DNA from: Streptomyces sp. NBC_01317
GTDB taxonomy: Bacteria; Actinomycetota; Actinomycetes; Streptomycetales; Streptomycetaceae
Assembly (NCBI RefSeq): GCF_035961655.1
Contig: NZ_CP108393.1
Span: forward strand, 1,488,001-1,552,000
Length of the DNA stretch: 64,000 nt
Direction: 5' to 3'
Within the stretch, counting starts at the first letter, position 1. Each line of letters starts with the position of its first letter. The notes beneath the pieces were generated by a model, which had not been told where the DNA came from, searched no databases, and saw only the letters and a list, made by a program, of their open reading frames with translations. Both the position numbers and the translations under genes were made by a program. Positions 57,734 through 64,000 of this stretch are shown here, piece after piece.

Positions 57734-59134
57734 TCAGGAGCACTGCCTGGTGTCGTACGTGAAGGTCTTTGGATCCACGCCGATGAACTCGCCGCCGCCG
57801 CTCGGGCAGACGGCCGCGACGGCGACGCCGCCGAGGTAGACCCGCCCGTAGGAGTCGTACGGATGGGTCCTGCCGGTGTCGCTGGTGTCGGCGGAGAGCC
57901 GGAAGGGACGGCCGTTGTCCTTGACGGTCTGGGTCAGGGTCTCGTCGCCGTGGGCGATCTCGAAGTCCAGGTTGTACTCGCAGTACTGCCGCTGTGTGTA
58001 CGCCAGGACGATCACGGTCACCTGCTCGCCCTGCTTCAGGGAGATGGAGTTGTGTTCGAAGTAGTCGCCCTCCTCGGCGTCGGGATCGCTGCTCTGTACG
58101 ACCGGGAACCGCTGGTCGAGGTCGACCCTCAGCATGACCGTGTCGTCCTGACCCGCGTCGGGATTGTCGAAGAGGGTCCCGGCGAGCGGTTCCCGGCAGG
58201 TCTTGTCGAGGGTGAGGCCCACGATGCGCACCGAGCGGTCGGAGTTGCCCTCCAGGAGGACCTGATCCGCGCGCAGTCCGACGGGAACGGCGTCGCGCTC
58301 CAGGAACCAGTCGTCGTAGCGCGTCTGGTTGCCGATGTCACCGATCTCTCGCAGTTCCGCGGCGGAGAGTTCTCGTACGTCGGGGAACGCCCAGCTGTTG
58401 CTGCCCGTGTTCAGCGAGTTCACCGAGATCACTTTGACCGGTGAGCCCACGCTTTCCTTGCCCTCGACGCCGACCGCGCGGTCCTTGATCCGCGCGCTGT
58501 CGGCGATTTTCCTCGGTGGGTCCGACCATGGCCGCGTCACGGCCAGGAGCACCGCTGTGGCCGTCACCACGGCCGCCAGGGCGGTCAGTACGAAGCGCCT
58601 GCGGGCCCGGCCCCGGCGTACGGGGGGCGCGGGGATCACGGGGGCGGGGGTGATGTCCCCCTGGGGCGGCGGTGCGGGCGCGTCGTAGTCGTACAGGGTG
58701 TGCAGGAACTCCGTCAGAAGGCGCTGCTTGTGCACTCTGCGGCGGATGGTGTCGGCCAGGACCGGTGGCTCCAGCCAGCTCCCCGCCAGCCCCCGCCGGA
58801 CCTCCTTGCTCGCGGCAGGGCGGCCGCCGGGGTCCGGCCGCCCCGTGGGACCCCAGGTCACCAGACCGAACAGGGCTCCCACGGCCAGGGTGTCGCGCGC
58901 GACGGAGTCTCCCGCGTTCGCGCTGTACGCGGACTGGGCACGCTCCATGATTTCCCGGAAGAGGTCATGGACGGCGCGGGCGCGTGTGGCGGGCGTGTCC
59001 GGCGAGGGAATCCGTGCGGCCGGTAACCACGCCAGCAGGCTGGGGCTTTCTTCGAGGAGGGACCGGGTCGCCTGCTGATCCGCGAGGCGTTCCAGTTCCT
59101 TCGCACGGTGCGTGTCGGGATCGGTGGACGACAC
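57734..59134 (-). CDS. Single-pass membrane protein of unknown function
   Basis: A 466-residue protein. Residues 1-150 are helical and cytoplasmic in appearance (RAKELERLADQQATRSLLEE, AVHDLFREIMERAQSAYSAN). A basic stretch RRGRARRRF precedes one membrane helix (VLTALAAVVTATAVLLAVT, near 190). The rest is a probable extracellular beta-rich region with four Cys (TCREPL, QYCEYN, VCPSGG, RQCS), which could form two disulphides. EFIGVDPKTFTYDTRQCS is the C-terminus. GTG at 59134 is the start. The family is not recognised. Confidence 0.65.
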   Translation of the reverse strand: MSSTDPDTHRAKELERLADQQATRSLLEESPSLLAWLPAARIPSPDTPATRARAVHDLFREIMERAQSAYSANAGDSVARDTLAVGALFGLVTWGPTGRPDPGGRPAASKEVRRGLAGSWLEPPVLADTIRRRVHKQRLLTEFLHTLYDYDAPAPPPQGDITPAPVIPAPPVRRGRARRRFVLTALAAVVTATAVLLAVTRPWSDPPRKIADSARIKDRAVGVEGKESVGSPVKVISVNSLNTGSNSWAFPDVRELSAAELREIGDIGNQTRYDDWFLERDAVPVGLRADQVLLEGNSDRSVRIVGLTLDKTCREPLAGTLFDNPDAGQDDTVMLRVDLDQRFPVVQSSDPDAEEGDYFEHNSISLKQGEQVTVIVLAYTQRQYCEYNLDFEIAHGDETLTQTVKDNGRPFRLSADTSDTGRTHPYDSYGRVYLGGVAVAAVCPSGGGEFIGVDPKTFTYDTRQCS

Positions 59135-59385
59135 GTGACCCTCCCCCAGGTGTCGGACATGCCGGGAGGCTAGCGCAGCCGACCGGTCCCGGTCCGGGAA
59201 ACGGGACGAAGCACGCTTCTCCCCGTGCCAGTTCGATGCCGGAGTCGGTCCCGCCGCAGGTCAGAGGCGTACCGAAAACCGGTCGGCGCGGTACCGGACG
59301 GTGTGCGCGTCCGGCCACAGCCTGGAGTCCGTTCGGTGCTCCGCCCGGGGCACCGGGAGGATTGCCTGGCTGCGTGGAGGCGCAC

Positions 59386-59535
59386 ATGCAACACATGGGA
59401 GATCTGGAGGCGTTGCTGCCGATCCTTGCCGGATACGGACTGGGCCGCGCCCACCAGTGGTCGCGGGTGTGGCGGACCACACCGCTCCGACGGCGGCTGG
59501 AAAGGGCGGTGGACGCTTTCCGCAAGGCCAAGTGA
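59386..59535 (+). CDS. Small basic protein, 49 residues
   Basis: Begins MQHMGDLEALLPILAGYGLG and ends RRRLERAVDAFRKAK, with GTGGAGG seven bases before the ATG. Codon use fits a real gene. It is probably helical, with a hydrophobic first half and a basic second half. No family is recognised and length alone makes the call uncertain. Confidence 0.45.
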   Translation: MQHMGDLEALLPILAGYGLGRAHQWSRVWRTTPLRRRLERAVDAFRKAK

Positions 59536-59709
59536 GGGACGAGGGCGCTCTGTTCAGGGACGCGCCGCGCAAGGCTGCGGCTACAGGGACGCCTTGAAGT
59601 GTCGCGGCGCGTCCAGGACGCGGCTCACGGTTCCATCTGCGCCGCCGTGGGCGTCTGCCCGTCGCGTACCGGCATGCGCACCTCGCGCAGCCCCGCCTAT
59701 CGTGGGCCG

Positions 59710-60417
59710 ATGCGCGCACACCCCATCGACCGCCCGGCCGATCTCCACACGGTCCGTGAGTCCTACGACCAAGTGGCGGACAACTACGTCCACATGGTGC
59801 TGACAACGGGGATCGGTGACATCCGCGGACATCCCTGGCTCAAGGCGTCGATCGACGCCTTCGCCGACACCGTGAGCGGGCTCGGACCCGTTCTGGACGT
59901 CGGCTGCGGACCCGGAACGGTGACCGGCTACCTCGCCGAACGCGGACTCGACGTCTCCGGGGTCGACCTCTCCCCCCGCATGATCGAGAACGCGCGACGC
60001 CTCTATCCCCAGTGCCGCTTCGACGTCGCCTCCGCCACCGAACTCGACCTCGGCGAAGCGTCCCTGGGCGGCGTGCTCGGGTGGTGGTCCCTGTTCAACC
60101 TCCCCCGCGACGTCCTCCCCCAGGTCCTCGCCCACTTCGCCCGCGCCCTGAAGCCGGGCGGCCACTTCATCACCGCGACGCACGTCGGCGACGAGGACGC
60201 GCTGCGGACCGAGGCCTACGGAGGCGTACCGGTCCGCTGGACGACCCACAAATGGCGCCCGGAACAACTCGTGTCCCTGATCGAACAGGCCGGCCTCCAC
60301 CCGGTCGCCGAACTCCGCCTCCCCGCCGACGAGCACACGGGCCCGGGCGTGGTCGTCATGGCCAAGCGAACCCCTCCCGCTCCGCACGCTGCCGCAGCCG
60401 CTGCCGCGCCCAGGTGA
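59710..60417 (+). CDS. Class I SAM-dependent methyltransferase
   Basis: A 235-residue protein with the methyltransferase Rossmann core: PVLDVGCGPGTVTGYLAERG (motif I, SAM loop), VSGVDLSPRMIENARRLYP (motif II acid), FDVASATELDLGEASLGGVL and LAHFARALKPGGHFITATHV (motif III). The N-terminal ESYDQVADNYVHMV is typical of the Methyltransf_25/UbiE-like group. Substrate unknown. Its 3' end overlaps the convergent DUF4304 gene by about 60 bases; the Ala-rich tail may be poorly conserved. Confidence 0.85.
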   Translation: MRAHPIDRPADLHTVRESYDQVADNYVHMVLTTGIGDIRGHPWLKASIDAFADTVSGLGPVLDVGCGPGTVTGYLAERGLDVSGVDLSPRMIENARRLYPQCRFDVASATELDLGEASLGGVLGWWSLFNLPRDVLPQVLAHFARALKPGGHFITATHVGDEDALRTEAYGGVPVRWTTHKWRPEQLVSLIEQAGLHPVAELRLPADEHTGPGVVVMAKRTPPAPHAAAAAAAPR

Positions 60418-61009
60418 CGAAGGGCGGAAAACCGCCGTCCGTCTCGGCCTTGTCGACGAGAGCGGTGACTTCGGCGAGCGGATCGCTGTCGACGCGCAGC
60501 ACTATCTCGCTCTGTGCCGCACCCCGCAGCCTCACCAACTCGCCGTTCGGATTGCTCCGGGTCTGCTCCAGAAGGGTCCTGCGGTCGAGCAGGCGCGTCA
60601 CCAGGGGAAGCGTCTCCTCGGCCAGAACGCGGGCCAGTTCACGTCCGCACAGATCCCGCGTCCCCGGTTCCGTGAAAGCCCAGCGGGACCGGAACGGCAT
60701 CTCCTCCTCGGGCTCGTGGGCGACACCGGGCGGCGGGATCACGGGACAGGTCGCGAGCGCGCCGCCGGCCTCGGGAGCGGGCGGGTTCGCGTACTGCCGA
60801 TTAAGGAACTCCCAGTAGGGCAGCGGGACGATCCAGAAGGTGACGTCGAAGACGTGCCGAGCCGGGTCGACCGCGTGGGTGTCGAAGTGCATCAGCAGGT
60901 GATCGCCATTGGCCCCGGCCAGGCGGAAAGTCCTGCCCTTCTTCGTGAAGCCGGCCGCCTTGGCGACCGGTGCGACATGCCGCGCGATCAGGGTGTCCAG
61001 GGGGTTCAT
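60356..61009 (-). CDS. DUF4304-domain protein
   Basis: A 217-residue protein opening MNPLDTLIARHVAPVAKAAG, then FTKKGRTFRLAGANGDHLLM and FDVTFWIVPLPYWEF, the typical pattern of DUF4304, a family of unknown function often met in contexts of toxin immunity or accessory DNA. The ATG overlaps the stop of the HxlR gene (61006-61009), so it is translated in the same transcript. The final 20 codons overlap the methyltransferase gene on the other strand. Confidence 0.75.
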   Translation of the reverse strand: MNPLDTLIARHVAPVAKAAGFTKKGRTFRLAGANGDHLLMHFDTHAVDPARHVFDVTFWIVPLPYWEFLNRQYANPPAPEAGGALATCPVIPPPGVAHEPEEEMPFRSRWAFTEPGTRDLCGRELARVLAEETLPLVTRLLDRRTLLEQTRSNPNGELVRLRGAAQSEIVLRVDSDPLAEVTALVDKAETDGGFPPFVTWARQRLRQRAEREGFAWP

Positions 61010-61659
61010 GTCCGCCGCTCACCCTCCTCTACGACCGGGCGCAGGCGGGTGAGCAGGTCGCGGTGGCCCGTGGCGGACAGGCCCAGTTGGGTGGCGAGGT
61101 CGAGGTCGATCTTGCCTGTCAGGAGGCCGAGGACCGCGCGGGGTGGTCCTTCCAGGGTGAGGTCCGGGTCGGTGGCGCGGCCGAGACGGGTGTGGACGTG
61201 GCCGTCCCGCAGCTCGATGACGGCCAGTTCGCCGTCCGCGACGAGCTGGATGACGGCGGGCGGGCCGTCCGGCCGCGCGTCGGTGGTGAACCACGCCGGG
61301 GCGTAGGCCAGCCACTGTGCCTGGAACGCGTCGTCGGGGCGTTCGTCGGTCATGAAGCGCAGCCCCCACAGCCCGATCGCCTTGAGGACCGGCTGGAGTG
61401 CCAGGCCGGCCTCGGTGAGGTGGTAGAGAGCGGTGGCGACGGGCGGTGGCGCGTCCTCGCGGGTGATCAGCCCTGCCGCTTCGAGTTCCTTGAGGCGGGT
61501 CGACAGCAGGTTCGTCGCGATGCCCGGCAGGCCGTTCCTGACGTCCGTGAACCGGCACGGGCCTCGCAGCAGCAGTTCCCGGACGATCAGCAGCGTCCAG
61601 CGGTCCCCGATGACGTCGAGACCCCGGGCTATCGAGCAGTACTGGCCATAACTCCGCAT
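61006..61659 (-). CDS. HxlR-family regulator with C-terminal extra domain
   Basis: A 217-residue regulator. The N-terminal 105 residues are an HxlR winged helix: YGQYCSIARGLDVIGDRWTL, LIVRELLLRGPCRFTDVRNG, GIATNLLSTRLKELEAAGLI and YHLTEAGLALQPVLKAIG. Cys near residue 8 is in the redox-sensing position. Residues 110-217 form an SCP2-like additional domain (WLAYAPAWFTTDARP, VIQLVADGELAVIELRDGHV), which may bind a lipid or other ligand. ATG at 61659 is the start. Divergent from the DHA2 exporter with an inverted repeat in the gap. Confidence 0.87.
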   Translation of the reverse strand: MRSYGQYCSIARGLDVIGDRWTLLIVRELLLRGPCRFTDVRNGLPGIATNLLSTRLKELEAAGLITREDAPPPVATALYHLTEAGLALQPVLKAIGLWGLRFMTDERPDDAFQAQWLAYAPAWFTTDARPDGPPAVIQLVADGELAVIELRDGHVHTRLGRATDPDLTLEGPPRAVLGLLTGKIDLDLATQLGLSATGHRDLLTRLRPVVEEGERRT

Positions 61660-61711
61660 GCGCCCAGCGTACGACAGGACGGCGGAATCTAAAGCGAGTG
61701 ATGGAGAAAGT

Positions 61712-61731
61712 AAACTACTCGGATGTAGTTT
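61712..61731. promoter_or_regulatory. AAACTAC-N6-GTAGTTT operator between hxlR-type gene and exporter
   Basis: A perfect 7-bp inverted repeat (61712-61718 and 61725-61731) with a 6-base spacer ends seven bases ahead of the exporter start codon at 61738. ACTAC/GTAGT half-sites are known for HxlR-type repressors, and the position would block exporter transcription and translation initiation. Confidence 0.65.
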
Positions 61732-61737
61732 TGAAGC

Positions 61738-63321
61738 ATGACTCGTACGCCGTCCAAACCGCTCGTGCTCGTCGCCCTCCTCCTCGCCGCGTTCGTGATC
61801 AACCTCGACACGACCCTGGTCAACGTGGCGCTGCCGACCCTCACGCGCGAGCTGGGCGCCACCGACTCGCAGTTGCAGTGGGTCGTGGACGCCTACAACC
61901 TCGTGTTCGCCGCCCTGCTGCTGACCTCGGGGAGCCTGTCGGACCGCTTCGGCCGCAAAGGCATGCTCATGGCCGGCCTGCTGGTGTTCGGAGTGGCCAG
62001 CTTCGTCGGCGGATTCGCCACCACCCCCGCCGAGCTGATCACCGCCCGCGCCGTCATGGGCCTGGGTGCCGCGATGACCTTCCCCGCCACCCTCGCCCTG
62101 CTCACCGGCGTCTTCACCAGCCGCAAGGAACGCGCCCTGTCCATCGGCCTGTGGGGCGCGACCGCCGGCGTCGCCATCGCGCTCGGGCCGATCGTGGGCG
62201 GCTTCCTCCTGGAGCACTACAGCTGGGGAAGCATCTTCTACACCCTCGGCCCGGTCTCCCTGGCCGTCATCGTCCTGGTGGCGTTGTACGTACCCAGGTC
62301 GAGGAGCCAGGTCGCCCACCGCCTGGACTACCTGGGCCTCGTCCTGTCCGCCGGCTTCATGGGGCTCCTCGTCTACACCATCATCGAGGCCCCGACCCGC
62401 GGCTGGACCTCGGCCGCCACCCTCGCCGGCTTCGCGGGCTCCGTGATGCTCCTGACCGTGTTCATCCTGGGCGAGCGCCACGTCGCGGAACCCATGCTCG
62501 ACGTACGGCTCTTCAAGGACATGCGCTTCACCGCCGCCAGCGTCTCGGTCACGATCTCGTTCTTCACCCTGTTCGGATTCATCTTCCTGATCACGCAGTA
62601 CTTCCAGTTCATCCGCGCCTACAGCCCCCTGTCCACCGGCGTCCACCTGCTGCCCGTCGCGGTGTCCGTCGCCGTCGGATCGACCTTCGGAACACGCCTC
62701 GCCGTACGCGTCGGCACCAAGGTCATCGTCACCGCCGGGCTCGCCCTCCAGGCCGCCTTCTACTTCTGGGTCGCCAGCGACATCTCCCCGACCCTCAGCT
62801 ACGGCATCATCGCCGCCCAGATGGTCGTCTTCGGCCTGGGCATGGGCCTGACCTCCGCCCCCGCCACCGAATCCATCATGGGCGCCGTCGCCGGGGACCA
62901 GGCCGGCGTCGGCTCCGCCGTCAACGACTCCACCCGGCTGCTCGGCGGAACCCTCGGCGTCGCGGTCATCGGCAGCGTCTATGCCACCCAGTACGACTCC
63001 CGGCTCAACAGCACCCTCCCCGCGTCCCTGCCGCCCGGACCGACCGACCTCGCCCACCAGTCCGTCGGAGCCGCCTTCGGCGTGGCCGGCCGGCTCGCCG
63101 CGCAAGGCCGGGACGCCCTGGGCGGGACCGTACGACAGGCCGCCACCGGAGCCTTCGACCACGGCCTGACCACCGGCTGCCTCGTGGCCGCCTTCGTCGC
63201 CGTCGCGGGCGCCCTGCTCGCCGCTGTCTTCCTGCCCGCACAGCCCGCACCGCATCAAGGAGAAATCCCCGGTCCCCCCGAGGCCGACGCGCGTCCCGGG
63301 GGCTCAGGAACAACCATGTGA
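61738..63321 (+). CDS. MFS exporter, DHA2 type (EmrB-like)
   Basis: A 527-residue, 14-helix drug:H+ antiporter: LDTTLVNVALPTLTRELGAT, QLQWVVDAYNLVFAALLLTS, the motif A loop GSLSDRFGRKGMLMAGLLVF, GLGAAMTFPATLALLTGVF (motif C region) and GMGLTSAPATESIMGAVAGD. TDSQLQWVVDAYNL is characteristic of DHA2. The ATG at 61738 lies seven bases beyond the HxlR operator. It may export a toxic electrophile sensed by the HxlR protein. Confidence 0.92.
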   Translation: MTRTPSKPLVLVALLLAAFVINLDTTLVNVALPTLTRELGATDSQLQWVVDAYNLVFAALLLTSGSLSDRFGRKGMLMAGLLVFGVASFVGGFATTPAELITARAVMGLGAAMTFPATLALLTGVFTSRKERALSIGLWGATAGVAIALGPIVGGFLLEHYSWGSIFYTLGPVSLAVIVLVALYVPRSRSQVAHRLDYLGLVLSAGFMGLLVYTIIEAPTRGWTSAATLAGFAGSVMLLTVFILGERHVAEPMLDVRLFKDMRFTAASVSVTISFFTLFGFIFLITQYFQFIRAYSPLSTGVHLLPVAVSVAVGSTFGTRLAVRVGTKVIVTAGLALQAAFYFWVASDISPTLSYGIIAAQMVVFGLGMGLTSAPATESIMGAVAGDQAGVGSAVNDSTRLLGGTLGVAVIGSVYATQYDSRLNSTLPASLPPGPTDLAHQSVGAAFGVAGRLAAQGRDALGGTVRQAATGAFDHGLTTGCLVAAFVAVAGALLAAVFLPAQPAPHQGEIPGPPEADARPGGSGTTM

Positions 63322-63426
63322 GGAATGAGGTGATCGCGATGGTGGGGCCTGGGCCCACTCGCTCGTTCACCACCGAGCCGGACGCCCGCTCCGGCGCCGC
63401 CCCCATCAGGATCCGAGGAGAGAACC

Positions 63427-64000
63427 ATGAAGACATTGGTGGTAGGTGCCGGCGCCGTCGGTGGCTTTGTCGGAGCGCGGCTGCTCCAGGCGGGACGCGA
63501 CGCGGATCTGCTGGTACGGCCCCGCCGGGCCGGGCAGCTCCGGGAGCGTGGCCTGCGCATCCTGGACGGCGACCGGGCCGAGGTGGTCAGCGCGCGACCG
63601 GTGACCGCCGACAGCCTCGAAGAGCCGTACGACCTGGTGCTGCTCTCGGTGAAGCCGGACGCGCTGGCCGCGGCCATGGACGACATCGCCCCGGCGGTCG
63701 GCCCCGGCACCGCGCTGGTCCCCTTCCTCAACGGCATCGCCCACTTGGAGGTGCTCACCGGGCGTTTCGGTACGGCGGTGCTCGGCGGCACCCTGAGGGT
63801 CGCCACGGAACTGGGCCCCGACGGGGACATCCGCCAGTACGCGCCCGGCGGGCAGATCGAGATCGGCGAACTGGACGGCCGTACGAGCAGCCGGGTGGAC
63901 GAGGTGGCCGCGACCCTGGGCGTCCCGGACTTCACCGTCACCGTGACCGCCGACGTCGTCGGCGCGATGTGGCGGAAGTGGGTCATGATCGCCACCGTCG
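63427..64000 (+). CDS. Ketopantoate reductase-like protein (ApbA/PanE), partial
   Basis: About 191 residues are visible before the right edge. It begins MKTLVVGAGAVGGFVGARLL, the NADPH loop of 2-dehydropantoate 2-reductases, with RPRRAGQLRERGLRI, DLVLLSVKPDALAAAMDDI, LVPFLNGIAHLEVL and MWRKWVMIATV, where the Lys is the family's catalytic residue. GGAG lies just ahead of the ATG. It follows the exporter by 105 bases and may belong to the same transcript. Whether it makes pantoate or is a paralogue with another ketone substrate cannot be told from half a gene. Confidence 0.85.
   Translation, partial: MKTLVVGAGAVGGFVGARLLQAGRDADLLVRPRRAGQLRERGLRILDGDRAEVVSARPVTADSLEEPYDLVLLSVKPDALAAAMDDIAPAVGPGTALVPFLNGIAHLEVLTGRFGTAVLGGTLRVATELGPDGDIRQYAPGGQIEIGELDGRTSSRVDEVAATLGVPDFTVTVTADVVGAMWRKWVMIATV

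Noticed and set aside
61006..63258. 750-codon minus-strand extension of the HxlR gene
   Set aside because: The part beyond 61659 is antisense to the exporter; the HxlR domain starts cleanly at 61659.
1..64000. tRNA genes as integration site for the island or mobile zone
   Set aside because: No T-loop plus acceptor pattern was found on either strand near the 27-bp repeats or the CRISPR zone by eye; a covariance-model search would settle it.

Overview
The window is a high-GC actinobacterial chromosome segment and almost certainly Streptomyces. Codons are strongly GC3-biased, starts are often GTG, and many neighbours overlap by GTGA or ATGA. The gene families (GlgX, an ActII-ORF2-type exporter, SpoIIE-type phosphatase with an ATPase domain, F420-linked oxidoreductases, TTA-containing regulators) are typical of that genus. 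I cannot name a species. No rRNA, tRNA or cas gene was seen.

Layout. 0-2 kb: a partial gene at the left edge, then a 2H-phosphoesterase gene cut near its start by a complete IS5-family element (908-1942) with terminal repeats and a TAA target duplication. 2.2-7.1 kb: a secreted lamin-tail protein, glycogen debranching enzyme GlgX and a RecQ helicase. 7.4-9.9 kb: a mosaic accessory zone. Two cas-less type I-E CRISPR arrays in opposite orientation flank a 1.1 kb block of small genes and gene fragments, followed by about 1 kb of non-coding DNA with two sets of helically phased direct repeats and a hairpin. 9.9-31.2 kb: core metabolism, comprising lipoate ligase, a reductive pyrimidine/hydantoin degradation operon with its transporter, redox proteins, an aminotransferase, methionine aminopeptidase, gamma-glutamyltransferase, a glutamate-type ABC transporter without its ATPase, exonuclease III and a metallo-hydrolase.

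32.49-54.68 kb: the most interesting part. A 22.2 kb segment sits between pcaDC and a SpoIIE-type phosphatase gene, is bounded by a perfect 27-bp direct repeat, and carries decayed IS30-family transposase pieces near both ends. Inside is a gene cluster with no polyketide synthase or peptide synthetase but unusually rich in flavoenzymes: three full luciferase-like monooxygenases and one truncated one, a styrene-monooxygenase-like FAD enzyme, two paralogous flavin reductases, an acyl-CoA-dehydrogenase-like enzyme, a PCMH/VAO-type oxidase and an FAD/NAD(P)-binding protein. With these come an AMP-forming ligase, a class II aldolase, a prephenate dehydrogenase with a C-terminal ACT-like region, a 14-helix exporter with a divergent TetR, and an AraC regulator. 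The AraC gene has TTA as its fourth codon and one monooxygenase also has a TTA codon, which points to bldA developmental control. Prephenate dehydrogenase and the PCMH-like oxidase make a tyrosine-derived phenolic product a reasonable guess, but no product can be assigned.

54.7-64 kb: ordinary chromosome resumes with a SpoIIE/ATPase regulator, an MHYT sensor, a membrane protein of unknown role, a methyltransferase, and an HxlR regulator divergent from a drug-type exporter and a ketopantoate-reductase-like gene that runs off the right edge.
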